Positions 44,843 through 55,089 of a stretch of 64,000 nt of DNA are shown here, one piece after another. The stretch comes from Candidatus Gastranaerophilales bacterium (GTDB lineage: Bacteria > Cyanobacteriota > Vampirovibrionia > Gastranaerophilales > Gastranaerophilaceae). The stretch is taken from assembly GCA_944323395.1 (NCBI GenBank), contig CALUSI010000005.1:52421-116420 (forward strand). Direction: 5' to 3'. The notes beneath the pieces are model-generated. The model saw only the letters and a program-made list of their open reading frames with translations. It ran no database searches and had not been told where the DNA came from. The position numbers and the translations under genes are program-made. Positions within the stretch are counted from its first letter, which is position 1, and every line of letters begins with the position of its first letter.

Positions 44843-45823
44843 ATGAATATACTTGTTACAGGTGGTGCGGGTTTTATTGGAAGTTGTTTTATAAGACATA
44901 TATTAAATAAATATGAAGATTATAAAGTCATAAATATTGATGCCTTAACCTATGCGGGAAATATAGAAAACCTTAACGATGTGAAAGATAATCCAAACTA
45001 CAAATTTGTTCACGGAAATATATGTGATAAAGAACTGATAAGTGAATTGATTAATGAAGTTGACTGTGTTGTTAATTTTGCAGCAGAAAGCCACGTTGAC
45101 CGTTCTATAACCGGTCCTGAAATATTTATAGAAACAAATGTAAAAGGAACTTTAAATCTATTGCAAGCAGCTAAAAACGCAAATATTGAAAGATATCTTC
45201 AAGTTTCAACCGATGAAGTATATGGTTCTTTGGGCAAAACAGGCTATTTTTATGAAACAACCCCACTTGCTCCAAACAGCCCATATTCTGCATCTAAAGC
45301 CAGTGCTGATTTATTGGTTAGGGCATACTATGAAACTTATAAAATGCCTGTTTTAAATACACGTTGTTCAAATAATTATGGACCTTACCAATACCCTGAA
45401 AAATTGATTCCTTTTTTCATATCCAAACTTTTAAAAGGAGAAAAAGTACCTGTATATGGTGATGGTTTGAATGTACGTGATTGGTTATATGTATATGATC
45501 ATTGCAGTGCAATTGATACCGTATTACATAAAGGGAAAATCGGTGAAATATACAATATTGGCGGTCACAATGAAAAAACAAATATAGAAATTACAAAATT
45601 AATATTAAATGCTATGGGTAAAGATGAATCGTCTATTGAATATGTTCAAGACAGATTAGGTCACGACAGACGATACGCTATAAGCAATGATAAAATTCAA
45701 TCACAACTTGGATGGGAACCGTCTTTAACATTTGAAGAAGGTATTAAAATAACAATAGACTGGTATTTGAATAATCAAGACTGGATAAAGAGCATTGAAA
45801 AAAGGAAATCAGGAGTTATATAA
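44843..45823 (+). CDS. rfbB: dTDP-glucose 4,6-dehydratase
   Basis: The 326-residue extended SDR starts with VTGGAGFIGSCF (NAD-binding). It has AAESHVDRSI, VSTDEVYGSLG, and the catalytic Y-x3-K in PYSASKASAD with CSNNYGPYQYPEKLIP. It catalyses the second step of the dTDP-rhamnose pathway. There are five bases between rfbC and this gene. Confidence 0.97.
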   Translation: MNILVTGGAGFIGSCFIRHILNKYEDYKVINIDALTYAGNIENLNDVKDNPNYKFVHGNICDKELISELINEVDCVVNFAAESHVDRSITGPEIFIETNVKGTLNLLQAAKNANIERYLQVSTDEVYGSLGKTGYFYETTPLAPNSPYSASKASADLLVRAYYETYKMPVLNTRCSNNYGPYQYPEKLIPFFISKLLKGEKVPVYGDGLNVRDWLYVYDHCSAIDTVLHKGKIGEIYNIGGHNEKTNIEITKLILNAMGKDESSIEYVQDRLGHDRRYAISNDKIQSQLGWEPSLTFEEGIKITIDWYLNNQDWIKSIEKRKSGVI

Positions 45824-45824
45824 A

Positions 45825-46646
45825 ATGAAGATTCTTGTTACAGGAGCAAAAGGAATGTTAGGACAAGACCTCTGTCCAATATTAGAAGATGAAAATTTTG
45901 AAGTTCTAGAAACAGATATAGAGAATCTTGATATTACAAACCTTCAAAATGTTGAAGAGATTCTATCATTTAACAGACCTGATTATGTTATACATTGTGC
46001 GGCATACACAAATGTTGATAAAGCAGAAGATGAAATAGATACAGCATTCAAAATAAATGCGCAAGGAACAAAAAATATTGCAGATATTTGTAAAAAATTA
46101 GGAATAACATTAATATACATATCAACCGATTATGTTTTTGACGGAACAAAAAAAGATAAATATTTACAAAATGATAAAACAAACCCCATAAATGTATATG
46201 GAAAATCAAAACTAGAAGGCGAAAAAGCAGTACAAGAATGCGAAAAATACTATATTGCAAGAACAAGTTGGCTATATGGACATCACGGGAAAAATTTTGT
46301 TGAAACAATGATTAGTTTAAAAGATAAAGATGAATTAAAAGTTGTAGACGATCAAATAGGCTGCCCTACATGGACTGTTGATCTGTCAAATGGAATTGTA
46401 AAACTTATAAATGAGAAAATGCCATTTGGAATATATCAAATATGCGGAAGCGGACATACAAGCTGGTATGGCTTTGCTAAAAAAATATTTGAGCTATGTA
46501 ATTATAATGTAAATTTAAAACCTTGCACAACTGATGAATTTCCAAGAAAAGCAAAACGTCCGCAAAATAGCATTATGGAAAATAATAAAATTTGCAGAAA
46601 ATGGGAAACTGCATTAAAAGAATATTTAGAATTGAGGTGTGAATGA
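45825..46646 (+). CDS. rfbD: dTDP-4-dehydrorhamnose reductase
   Basis: This 273-residue SDR shows [46 protein letters not shown] with Y-x3-K, and RTSWLYG. The ATG at 45825 follows the rfbB stop by 1 base with AGGAG upstream; a longer frame from 45795 would run inside rfbB. It catalyses the last step to dTDP-L-rhamnose. Confidence 0.96.
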   Translation: MKILVTGAKGMLGQDLCPILEDENFEVLETDIENLDITNLQNVEEILSFNRPDYVIHCAAYTNVDKAEDEIDTAFKINAQGTKNIADICKKLGITLIYISTDYVFDGTKKDKYLQNDKTNPINVYGKSKLEGEKAVQECEKYYIARTSWLYGHHGKNFVETMISLKDKDELKVVDDQIGCPTWTVDLSNGIVKLINEKMPFGIYQICGSGHTSWYGFAKKIFELCNYNVNLKPCTTDEFPRKAKRPQNSIMENNKICRKWETALKEYLELRCE

Positions 46647-47512
46647 AAGGTATCGTATTAGCAGGCGGAGCAGGTACTCGTCTATATCCGTCAACTATAG
46701 CAATTTCCAAGCAATTATTACCGGTATATGATAAACCTATGATTTATCACCCGATTTCTGTATTAATGCTTGCAGGAATAAAGGAAATTCTAATTATTTC
46801 CACCCCAAAAGATTTACCTGACTTTAAAAAATTATTAGGAGATGGCAGTGAATTAGGAGTTCATTTTTCATACAAAGAACAACCAAGTCCTGATGGTTTA
46901 GCTCAGGCTTTTATTCTAGGCAAAGAGTTTATCGGAAATGATTCTGTTGCCTTGATTTTGGGTGATAATATATTCTACGGTCCATCTTTTTCGAAAATGT
47001 TGAAAGATGCTTTAAAAAGGACGGGGAATGAAGTAGGTGCAACTTTATTTGCTTATGAAGTAAAAGATCCTCAACGCTTTGGAGTTGTTGAATTTGATAA
47101 AAATAAAAAAGTCATTTCCATTGAAGAAAAACCACAAAATCCAAAATCAAAATATGCAGTTACAGGACTATATTTTTACAATAATAATGTTGTTGAATAT
47201 GTAAAAAATCAAAAGCCATCAAAAAGAAATGAACTGGAAATAACTGATTTGAATAATACATATCTTGCTAAAGAAAAAGTTCACGTTGAAATTCTCGGAC
47301 GAGGATTTGCTTGGCTTGACACTGGTACTCATGAATCACTTCTTCAAGCCTCACAATTTATAAAAACCATAGAAGATAATCAAGGTTTCAAAATTGCTTG
47401 TCTTGAAGAAGTAGCATTCAGAATGGGTTTTATTTCTAAAAAACAATTACATGCAATTGCTGATAAATATCCGAACAATCCGTATTATCAATATATTAAG
47501 AACATTAATTAG
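46643..47512 (+). CDS. rfbA: Glucose-1-phosphate thymidylyltransferase
   Basis: The 289-residue nucleotidyltransferase has the signature [48 protein letters not shown] and [14 protein letters not shown] overlap couples it to rfbD. It makes dTDP-glucose, the first step of the pathway. The operon is complete (CBDA), so rhamnose is a surface sugar here. Confidence 0.97.
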   Translation: MKGIVLAGGAGTRLYPSTIAISKQLLPVYDKPMIYHPISVLMLAGIKEILIISTPKDLPDFKKLLGDGSELGVHFSYKEQPSPDGLAQAFILGKEFIGNDSVALILGDNIFYGPSFSKMLKDALKRTGNEVGATLFAYEVKDPQRFGVVEFDKNKKVISIEEKPQNPKSKYAVTGLYFYNNNVVEYVKNQKPSKRNELEITDLNNTYLAKEKVHVEILGRGFAWLDTGTHESLLQASQFIKTIEDNQGFKIACLEEVAFRMGFISKKQLHAIADKYPNNPYYQYIKNIN

Positions 47513-48057
47513 CAGGCTTTTGGCAATAATTGTTTAAGATACGAATAATCGGAAATATTCTTTATTCCCGAAAAAATAAAGTTTATGCCGATAATCATTC
47601 CAATAAACCATAATGGAGTATATGGAAGACCAATAAAAACAACAATAGAAAGAAGTAATTGTACAATACCTATAAATAAAGCAACCCAAAATATTTGTTT
47701 AAATCCCTTTACGGTTACAGCAGTCGAAAATGAACTTATACTTTCAAGTAATAAATATAATCCAGCAGCAACAGTCAAAAGTAACGTATTAAATAATGGA
47801 TGAAAGACTAAATATAAACCGATAATTAAAAGCAAGAACCCAGACATTATGGATAAAAAGGGAGAGGCTATTTCCTTTCTTGCAATAACAGAATTTATAA
47901 TTCTATATAACCCGATAAAAGACAATCCTATACTTAAAAGAAATGCCAATATTACTGTCATAGATTGCGATAAATATACCATCACTAATCCAATTAAAAT
48001 TAAAAAAATTCCTTCAGATAGAAGAATATCACTGTTTTTTTTTATAACGTTCAACAT
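47509..48057 (-). CDS. HdeD/DUF308-family membrane protein
   Basis: These 182 residues from the GGAGG-preceded ATG contain about six membrane helices in three hairpins, with [20 protein letters not shown] and [20 protein letters not shown] giving the family's repeated hairpin-with-turn pattern. HdeD-like proteins are linked to acid or envelope stress. It is convergent with rfbA, with a 4-base overlap, and no terminator is visible between them. Confidence 0.8.
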   Translation of the reverse strand: MLNVIKKNSDILLSEGIFLILIGLVMVYLSQSMTVILAFLLSIGLSFIGLYRIINSVIARKEIASPFLSIMSGFLLLIIGLYLVFHPLFNTLLLTVAAGLYLLLESISSFSTAVTVKGFKQIFWVALFIGIVQLLLSIVVFIGLPYTPLWFIGMIIGINFIFSGIKNISDYSYLKQLLPKAC

Positions 48058-48185
48058 ATATAACCTCCATTTTCTCAATTATTATGAAAAAATATAAGAA
48101 TATATTCATCAACCATTATCTTTAGCCTAGTTCTACAATGTTATTTTTATCATGTTCTGCTATATTTTTTTCAGTAGGAGGAAAT

Positions 48186-48434
48186 ATGCGAAACAAGAAA
48201 AAATCATTACTTAATGCTCTAAAAAATAAATGCACAAAAACTGTAAGAATATGTACTATTAAATTTTGTGCCACTGGTTGTTTAGTTGAAGATTATGAAG
48301 ATGAGGATATTGTCTGCTTGGAAAATGTAAATCTTATTTTTACAGATGGCTGCCGAGAAAATGAACACAGAGATTCTATTTGCATTTGTGATGACCATAT
48401 AATAGCTTTTGAAACAATTGATAAAAATATATAA
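48186..48434 (+). CDS. Small cysteine-rich hypothetical protein
   Basis: From the ATG after AGGAGG the 82 residues are basic at the start (MRNKKKSLLNALKNKCTKTV) and acidic later. They have seven Cys residues, including C-x3-C and a late DSICICDD pair. No signal peptide is seen. A terminator follows. No family is recognised. Confidence 0.6.
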   Translation: MRNKKKSLLNALKNKCTKTVRICTIKFCATGCLVEDYEDEDIVCLENVNLIFTDGCRENEHRDSICICDDHIIAFETIDKNI

Positions 48435-48436
48435 AA

Positions 48437-48460
48437 AATTACCGATTACTCGGTAATTTT
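48437..48460 (+). terminator. Terminator of the small cysteine-rich gene
   Basis: AATTACCG and CGGTAATT flank a short ATTACT-type loop, followed by TTTT. Confidence 0.75.
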
Positions 48461-48492
48461 AATCTAAAACTGAACAACAACTTTGTTCACAA

Positions 48493-48765
48493 CTATTCTA
48501 CAAAACCGCTCTTAATATCTGGTTGCTCATTAAAATTAAAGATAAAATGAGAATATCTTTCCATTCTTAATTTAAACCAACTTAACATAGTATCAGAGCC
48601 ATATATCTTTATAGTTCGCATTCTATCAAATTTTTTATCACTTCTGTTATATGATTCATCAATATATGTTTGACACTTACAATTAAGTTCTTCAACCAAA
48701 TCATAAAGGGTCTTTAACCACGCAGCTTGAACATATGAATCATTAACTTTGTACTCTAGAATCAT
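48493..48765 (-). CDS. Hypothetical protein, 90 residues
   Basis: The product is soluble, mixed alpha/beta (MILEYKVNDSYVQAAWLKTL; RTIKIYGSDTMLSWFKLRME). AGGAAAG precedes the ATG. It has two cysteines in NCKCQ. No family is recognised. It stands alone, convergent with the preceding small gene. Confidence 0.55.
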   Translation of the reverse strand: MILEYKVNDSYVQAAWLKTLYDLVEELNCKCQTYIDESYNRSDKKFDRMRTIKIYGSDTMLSWFKLRMERYSHFIFNFNEQPDIKSGFVE

Positions 48766-48967
48766 AACTTTCCTGACTATTTTGCAAAGAGAACATCTCG
48801 CATAACTATTATCTATATGCCTGTATATTCAACTTTTTAAACATGTTTTTTGTATAAAAATTAAAACTAATTTTTCTTAGAAAAAAATCAAATAGTGAAA
48901 AACGGCACGATACAAGAGTTTATCCATCATATATGCTTTGGATATTTGTTAAGTTATATTAAGTATT

Positions 48968-49816
48968 CTATAAAATTAAACTTCTTTGAATTTTATATAA
49001 CTCATATGTATTTTCAATAAGCATGGCAATAGTCATAGGACCAACACCACCGGGTACCGGAGTAATAAAAGATGCTTTTTCATATACGGAAGGGAAATCA
49101 ACATCGCCCAAAAGACCTGAATCTGTTCTGTTAATACCGACATCAATAACTATTGCACCTTGTTTTATAAATGAACAATCAATAAAATTAGGCTTTCCTA
49201 CAGCAGATACTATTATATCTGCATTTTTAGTAAGTTCTTTAAGATTTTTAGTATAGCTGTTTGCCATTGTAACAGTAGCATTTCTTTGTTGAAACATAAG
49301 AGATAAAGGTTTTCCTACAATATTTGAGCGTCCTACTACAATTATATTTTTACTTTCAATCTCAATGTTATAAGCATCCAAAAGTTTAACAATTCCTTTA
49401 GGAGTACAAGGAAATGCATATGGCATATAACCCAATGCTAATCTTCCAAAGTTATATGATGTAAAACCATCAACGTCTTTAATAGGGTCTATCGCTTCAA
49501 GTATTTTCTTTTGATTTATACCTTTTGGAAGAGGAAGTTGCACTAATATCGCATTAATATTTTTATCTTCATTTAAAATATAAATATGTTCTAATATATT
49601 TTCTTCTGTAACATCAGAAGGGAGTGGAATAACAATCGAATCAAAACCTACATATTCGGCTTTTTTTTGCTTATTTTTAACATAAATTTGGCTGGCTGAA
49701 TTATCACCTACCAAAATCACTGCTAGTTTTGGTCTTTTTGATAAATTTTCAGTATTTAATTTTATGTTTTCTATAATTTTATTTGCGACCGATTTGCCAT
49801 CAAGTATAACCGTCAT
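48968..49816 (-). CDS. folD: Methylenetetrahydrofolate dehydrogenase / cyclohydrolase
   Basis: This 282-residue bifunctional enzyme interconverts methylene-, methenyl- and formyl-THF. It has LVGDNSASQIYVKNKQKKAE, ILVQLPLPKGINQ, DVDGFT, FPCTPKGIVKLL, VVGRSNIVGKPL and PVPGGVGPMTIAML, all diagnostic. ATGA overlap couples it to the CooC-like gene upstream. Confidence 0.97.
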   Translation of the reverse strand: MTVILDGKSVANKIIENIKLNTENLSKRPKLAVILVGDNSASQIYVKNKQKKAEYVGFDSIVIPLPSDVTEENILEHIYILNEDKNINAILVQLPLPKGINQKKILEAIDPIKDVDGFTSYNFGRLALGYMPYAFPCTPKGIVKLLDAYNIEIESKNIIVVGRSNIVGKPLSLMFQQRNATVTMANSYTKNLKELTKNADIIVSAVGKPNFIDCSFIKQGAIVIDVGINRTDSGLLGDVDFPSVYEKASFITPVPGGVGPMTIAMLIENTYELYKIQRSLIL

Positions 49817-50571
49817 TGAATTTCCTCACTTTGCGGAATATTTAATCTGTAATATAGTTCATCCATTGCTTTTTCTACAATCTTTGACTCTTTTGAAATT
49901 CTGTTTTCCTTTAATGTATCATCTTTAGGAATTGTCCCCAATGTAGTCAAATCATACTTTTGAAGCAACTGAAGCAATGGTTCTATTTCTTGTTTATTTA
50001 CTTTATTTAAAATTACTCCAAGTTGTTCACCTGCGGCATATTTAGCACTATATTCTTCAATTCTTTTTGCTAAATGAATTGAGGCTTCATTCGGTCTTGC
50101 GATTACCAACGTAACATTAATAGGAATATCAACAAGTTGATGTAAATATTTTAAGTCAAATTCACAATCAAAAATAACATAATCATAACGAGAAATTAAT
50201 TTAACCAAAGCATCATTAATTTGCTTTGTTATTGGACACCTGCAATCCTTTGAACCTATCAACCAAGATACAATGATATCCGTATTATCATCTAATGGTT
50301 CAAGAATATCTTCTAGGGCCCATTCAATATATTCCTGTTTTGTCATATCTTCAGGAATACCTGTTTTATATTCATGTTTACCACTTCTTATACCATATAT
50401 GGTTTGTCTTATATCTTTACCAAAACTATGCCCAAGTTCAGCAGTTAAGTCATTATCAAACAACAAAATTGTCTTATCAGGATGTTTATGACGAAGAACT
50501 TGCCATAATGCTTTTACTACTGTCGTTTTACCACTTCCACTCTTACCCGTAATAGCTATTGATACAGTCAT
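49813..50571 (-). CDS. CooC/ParA-family nickel-insertion-type ATPase
   Basis: From the ATG after GGGGAG the 252 residues carry the deviant Walker A GKSGSGKTT at 9-17 with the signature Lys, a DNDLTAELG switch, and D-C110-R-C112-P, which matches the CxC metal-binding motif of CO-dehydrogenase maturation factor CooC/AcsF. YDYVIFDCEFDLKYLHQL resembles the MinD/CooC Walker B region, and LGVILNKV its NKV motif. No CO dehydrogenase is in the window; coupling to folD hints at one-carbon metabolism. The actual metal client is unknown. Confidence 0.8.
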   Translation of the reverse strand: MTVSIAITGKSGSGKTTVVKALWQVLRHKHPDKTILLFDNDLTAELGHSFGKDIRQTIYGIRSGKHEYKTGIPEDMTKQEYIEWALEDILEPLDDNTDIIVSWLIGSKDCRCPITKQINDALVKLISRYDYVIFDCEFDLKYLHQLVDIPINVTLVIARPNEASIHLAKRIEEYSAKYAAGEQLGVILNKVNKQEIEPLLQLLQKYDLTTLGTIPKDDTLKENRISKESKIVEKAMDELYYRLNIPQSEEIQ

Positions 50572-50812
50572 TAAAATCTCCCCAATCCAATATATAGTCA
50601 TATTATAACAAATAAGATAACGATGTAAAATAATATATAATTTATAAAATCATTTAACTTTGCTTGAATAAAAAAATTTATTAATATAAAACATCATAAT
50701 TAGATTTAATGATAAATTTTTATTTAAAGTCTAAAAAGTAATTAATCTGCAAAATAGAAAATTCTAAATTTTTTTATATTATTTGCAGAATCAAATTATA
50801 ATTATAATAAAA

Positions 50813-52645
50813 TCAATCTAACTTAAACTGTTTCTGATAATCTTCTTTACCTTCAATATTACTTTGTTCGTCTTTTAACAGCACAAATTTTTCCAAGACC
50901 AATACGTCTAAGTCTGTATACATAAAACATTTATATGCATTTTCCGGCGTATTTACAATTGGTTCTCCTCTTATGTTAAAGGATGTATTTACTATAACTG
51001 AACAATCTGTAAGCTTTTTAAATTCATTAATTATATTCCAATATCTGGGATTAATTTTTTTTGAAACCGTTTGAATTCTTGCTGAATAATTCACATGAGT
51101 TATAGCAGGAAGTATAGAACGGTAAGCTTTCAATTTATCAATACCTTTATAATTTTTTTCTTCTTCGCTCAATTCTGTTTTAATACTATCCGAAATTGGC
51201 TGAGTTAAAAGCATATAAGGTGATTTTTTTCCTGTTTTAATATCAAAGAACTTTTCTACATCTTCTTCCAAACAACTTGGAGCAAAAGGTCTGAAAGATT
51301 CACGTTTTTTGATAGCAAGGTTTAAATTCTTTTGCATTTCTCTGTTTCTCGGATCAGCAAGAATACTTCTGTTTCCTAATGCTCTTGGACCATATTCCAT
51401 TCTGCCGGCAAAATGTCCTATACTTTTTCCTTCAGATATATATTTTGCAATTACCTTTGTTAATTCTTCCTCTGATTCGTATTTTGTATATTTTGCTTTA
51501 AATTTATTTAATGTCTCTAATATTTGTTCATCAGAATATTTAGGTCCTAAAAGACTTCCTTCTTGAGAATCATTTGAATTTACAATTCTTTCATTTTTAA
51601 GAGCCATATAATAAACAGCTAAAGCTGCGCCCAATGCACCACCTGCATCACCTGCTGCCGGTTGAACCCATATATTTTCGAAGGAACCGTTTTTTAATAT
51701 ATTTCCGTTTGAAACACAATTTAAAGCACAACCACCCGCAAGACAAAGATTTTTTAATCCTGTTTGTTTATATACATAATTCGCCAGTTTTAATATAATT
51801 TCTTCCGTAACTGCTTGTATACTTGCAGCAATATCCATATCATTCTGCGTTAATGCGGTTTCAGGCTTTCTTGGCGGACGGTTAAACAATTCTTCAAATT
51901 TTTTATTAAACATATAATCTGTTGTACAATAACCAAAATAATCCTGATTAAGCCAAAAAGATCCATCTTCTTTTACATCAACCAAATTTTCATATATTAA
52001 ATCTTTATATATAGGTTCACCATATGGTGCAAGTCCCATAACTTTATATTCACCGGAATTTACTTTAAATCCAAGAAAACCCGTAAAAGCACTATATAAA
52101 AGTCCTAACGAATGAGGAAATTCTATTTTTTGCTTTATTTCTATTTTATTACCTTTACCAATGCCCCAGGTTGTAGTATCCCACTCACCAACTCCATCCA
52201 AGCACAAAATAGCAGCTTCCTCAAATGGAGATGGAAAAAACGCACTTGCACAATGAGATTCATGGTGAGTTGTAAAATATATCGGGCACTTTAATCTTTT
52301 TTCAAAATATTTATCAATTTGAGACGGAATAAATAATTTTGTATTCAACCAAACAGGCATAGCATTTATAAAACTTTTCATACTATTTGGAACATATGCC
52401 ATTGCTGTTTCTAAAATTCTTTCAAATTTAACAAAAGGTTTTTCGTAATAAACAACCCCATCAAGCATTTCAGGAGCTATCCCTGCTTCTTCTAAACAAT
52501 AATTAACTGCATTTATAGGGAAATTACTATCTTGTTTTATTCTTGTAAAACGCTCTTCCTGAGCTGCTGCTATAATTTCACCATTTTTTATAAGTGCTGC
52601 CGCACTATCATGGTAATATGCACTAATTCCTAATAAGTATGTCAT
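50813..52645 (-). CDS. NodU/CmcH/SxtI-family carbamoyltransferase
   Basis: The 610 residues from the ATG after AGAGG (longer frame to 52714) have the N-terminal Kae1-like domain: LGISAYYHDSAAALIKNGEI, HHESHCASAFFPSPFEEAAI and CLDGVGEW. They continue with GPRALGNRSILADPR, and the C-terminal VNTSFNIRGEPIVNTPENA of the YrdC-like part. These enzymes transfer carbamoyl from carbamoyl phosphate to a hydroxyl of a sugar or natural product. It is last in a TPR-DUF5989-SxtJ-carbamoyltransferase operon, the sxtIJK-like cassette. Confidence 0.94.
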   Translation of the reverse strand: MTYLLGISAYYHDSAAALIKNGEIIAAAQEERFTRIKQDSNFPINAVNYCLEEAGIAPEMLDGVVYYEKPFVKFERILETAMAYVPNSMKSFINAMPVWLNTKLFIPSQIDKYFEKRLKCPIYFTTHHESHCASAFFPSPFEEAAILCLDGVGEWDTTTWGIGKGNKIEIKQKIEFPHSLGLLYSAFTGFLGFKVNSGEYKVMGLAPYGEPIYKDLIYENLVDVKEDGSFWLNQDYFGYCTTDYMFNKKFEELFNRPPRKPETALTQNDMDIAASIQAVTEEIILKLANYVYKQTGLKNLCLAGGCALNCVSNGNILKNGSFENIWVQPAAGDAGGALGAALAVYYMALKNERIVNSNDSQEGSLLGPKYSDEQILETLNKFKAKYTKYESEEELTKVIAKYISEGKSIGHFAGRMEYGPRALGNRSILADPRNREMQKNLNLAIKKRESFRPFAPSCLEEDVEKFFDIKTGKKSPYMLLTQPISDSIKTELSEEEKNYKGIDKLKAYRSILPAITHVNYSARIQTVSKKINPRYWNIINEFKKLTDCSVIVNTSFNIRGEPIVNTPENAYKCFMYTDLDVLVLEKFVLLKDEQSNIEGKEDYQKQFKLD

Positions 52646-52652
52646 TACACCT

Positions 52653-53030
52653 CTAAAATTGATACTCGTAATCTGTATTTTTATTTTCATTATCCAGCCA
52701 ATATGTTTCAACATTTGGCTTTTTCAACCTTAATCTATCTCTTCTGACTATTTTCATTAATAATCCTGTAGGTAATACTGCAACAATATAACCTATCGCA
52801 AGAACAACTATTGCAATATATTTCCCTACAAAACTACCAATCTTATCTAGTAGTTTTTTAAATTTTACAGAAAAACTCTTTGACACAAAACACAATATTG
52901 CAAGGATCCAAAACACAGCCAAAACAGTTACAGCAACCATTAAAAGTGAATGCTTATAAAGTATTACTGCGGGAATTAAAGGCAATAAAGTAAGAGTTAT
53001 TGCAAGCTTTTTGTACTCATTTATCTTCAT
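52653..53030 (-). CDS. SxtJ-like membrane protein
   Basis: The 125-residue protein has two N-terminal membrane helices (about 10-50) and a third at about 70-95, followed by LLMKIVRRDRLRLKKPNVET and YWLDNE, which match the conserved end of SxtJ-family proteins. It is encoded between DUF5989 and carbamoyltransferase genes, as in the saxitoxin cluster (sxtJ between sxtI and sxtK) and in many non-toxic bacteria. Function is unknown. Confidence 0.85.
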   Translation of the reverse strand: MKINEYKKLAITLTLLPLIPAVILYKHSLLMVAVTVLAVFWILAILCFVSKSFSVKFKKLLDKIGSFVGKYIAIVVLAIGYIVAVLPTGLLMKIVRRDRLRLKKPNVETYWLDNENKNTDYEYQF

Positions 53031-53038
53031 ATGTCAAC

Positions 53039-53194
53039 CTATATTATTGTATATATAAACGGAGACACAGGAGAAGTTCCAACAGCTATCAAAAATATCA
53101 GCAGGATTAAAAATAAAATAACAGGAACAATCCAATAAGCTTTTTTGCTCCATAAAAACTTAAATAATTCTACCAAAAAATTTTTTCTTTTCAT
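53039..53194 (-). CDS. DUF5989-family small membrane protein (SxtK-like)
   Basis: This 51-residue ORF starts with ATG at 53194, overlapping the TPR-protein stop by 4 bases (ATGA). It has one membrane helix (WIVPVILFLILLIFLIAVGT) preceded by LVELFKFLWSKKAYW and ends PFIYTII. The F-L-x-x-x-K-x-[WF]-W-[IL]-x-P plus APFIYT-like end is the DUF5989 pattern. It belongs to the SxtJ/carbamoyltransferase cassette. Confidence 0.85.
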   Translation of the reverse strand: MKRKNFLVELFKFLWSKKAYWIVPVILFLILLIFLIAVGTSPVSPFIYTII

Positions 53195-54963
53195 TTATTC
53201 TCCTCTACCTTTATCTTTTTAATTAAAGCATTTGCTTGTTCATGTTCCGGTAAAATTTTCAATATTTTTTCAAGATGATTTTTGGCAATATCATAATCTT
53301 TCTGCATATATTTGCATTCTGCCATACTGTACATTACTGATAAATTATTTGGAATTGCCAAATTTACTAGATTCAATAATGCGTATGCCTGATTATATTC
53401 TCCAATTTCAAAACATACCTTTGCAAGAAGGTTTGCAATTTCTGTATTTGGAGAAATAGTGTAAGCATCTTCCAATAACTGCTTAGCATTTTGATAATTT
53501 TTTTCACTAAAATATACTTGTGCTAAGTGAAACAATACCTCTATATTTTGAGGTTCTTTTTCAATTGCCTTTAATAAAATTTCTTTTGCTTTATCAATCA
53601 TATTCATTGAAATATAATTAACAGCAATACTAATCATCATATATATAGGAAGGTCTTCATTTTTAAGAACTTTTAGATATAACTTTTTTGCCTGTTCAAA
53701 GTTTGCCATCAAGTGAAAATAATTTGCATATTCAAAAACTACATATATATTATCAGGCGCAAGCTTATATGCTTTTTGAAAATATTCAGATGCTTTATCA
53801 AAGAATTTTCTTGATAAATAGATAATAGCCAAATCTTTATACGCAAGAACATAAGAGGAATCCAATTTAATAACTTTTTTGAAAACTTCTTCTGCCTTAT
53901 CTGGTTCATTAGTTTTTGCACATAAAACAGCATATTCATATAAAACATTAACATGCCCAACTCCAGAAGCAATTAAATCAGAATATAAAATCTTCGCCGC
54001 TTCATTTCTTTTAATTTTGGTATACAATGCAGCCAAATGAAGTTTTAATTGAACAGAATTCAAATTAAATGTTAACAATTTTTCTATAATTTTAATTGCT
54101 TTTTCTAATTCATTATTTCCTTCATAAGCACAAGCTAAGTTATACTGAATATTTTCTTTATTGGGAACTATTTTTAGAAGTTTTTCATATGTTTCTATTG
54201 CATCTTTATAATGTTGTGATTTCAATGCAGCCATTGAATATGCAATTAAATATTGTTCTTTCCGGCCAATTTCACAAGTTTTTTTCAAATACGCATATGC
54301 ATTGTCAAATGAAGACATAGAAAGATATGCCATTCCTATATTATAAAGAGCAGATGAATCTTTTGGATTTAATTGTAATGCTTTATTATATAATTCAATC
54401 GATTTTTGAACATTTCCAGATGAAAAATATGTCAACCCAAGTTTATTGAATAGTCCTGAATTATTAGGTTCAATTTCTACTGCTTTTTCAAGATATTCAA
54501 CCGCCTTGGAAAACTTAGTATTTTCTATTGCTGCAGTTGAAAGTATTTCATAAATTTGAACATCATCACATCCTAATTCGAGCATTTTCTCTTCCATTAG
54601 AAAAACATCATCGATTTTCTTTTGTTTTATAAAAGTTATAGCAAGTGTTTTATATGCATCAAGATAATCACTTCTTAACTCAACAACCTTTTTTAACAAA
54701 GATTCTGCTTTATTTACATTCTCTTTACTAAGATATATTGTAGCCATATAGTATAAAGAAAGAGCATCATCAGGGTTCTGTTTTAAAAACTCATCAAAAT
54801 TTTTTAAAGCTTCATCCAAACAATTAAGATTTACATTACATAAACCTAAAAGTTTTACTAGTTCAATATCTTGTTCATTATTACTTAGTGACTCTATAAT
54901 AAGTTTTTTTGCCTTATCATATTCTTTTTCTTCTATAATTTGAATTATATTATTTTTATCCAT
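53191..54963 (-). CDS. Large TPR-repeat protein of the carbamoyltransferase operon
   Basis: The 590 residues from the internal ATG (a longer frame to 55044 would run into the ndk promoter) make about 16 TPR units (ALKNFDEFLKQNPDDALSLY, SIELYNKALQLNPKDSSALY, KASEYFQKAYKLAPDNIYVV, etc.). It is cytoplasmic with no catalytic domain. ATGA overlap with DUF5989 ties it to the cassette, so it may scaffold the membrane complex. It resembles the TPR protein at 9081. Confidence 0.85.
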   Translation of the reverse strand: MDKNNIIQIIEEKEYDKAKKLIIESLSNNEQDIELVKLLGLCNVNLNCLDEALKNFDEFLKQNPDDALSLYYMATIYLSKENVNKAESLLKKVVELRSDYLDAYKTLAITFIKQKKIDDVFLMEEKMLELGCDDVQIYEILSTAAIENTKFSKAVEYLEKAVEIEPNNSGLFNKLGLTYFSSGNVQKSIELYNKALQLNPKDSSALYNIGMAYLSMSSFDNAYAYLKKTCEIGRKEQYLIAYSMAALKSQHYKDAIETYEKLLKIVPNKENIQYNLACAYEGNNELEKAIKIIEKLLTFNLNSVQLKLHLAALYTKIKRNEAAKILYSDLIASGVGHVNVLYEYAVLCAKTNEPDKAEEVFKKVIKLDSSYVLAYKDLAIIYLSRKFFDKASEYFQKAYKLAPDNIYVVFEYANYFHLMANFEQAKKLYLKVLKNEDLPIYMMISIAVNYISMNMIDKAKEILLKAIEKEPQNIEVLFHLAQVYFSEKNYQNAKQLLEDAYTISPNTEIANLLAKVCFEIGEYNQAYALLNLVNLAIPNNLSVMYSMAECKYMQKDYDIAKNHLEKILKILPEHEQANALIKKIKVEENK

Positions 54964-55089
54964 AAATTTTATATCCACCCTGTTTACAATTATATCAAAA
55001 TAAGAACAAATCACAATAAACTGTAATAATTGAAAAAAAAGCATTTTTGTGTTCTAATTGGTTTGATTAGGTTAAAGGGGAGACATATA

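Noticed and set aside
54964..55044. N-terminal extension of the TPR protein (MLFFQLLQFIVICSYFDIIV) as a signal peptide
   Set aside because: It overlaps the start region of the divergent ndk transcription unit and lacks a ribosome site; the internal ATG at 54963 fits the TPR start better.
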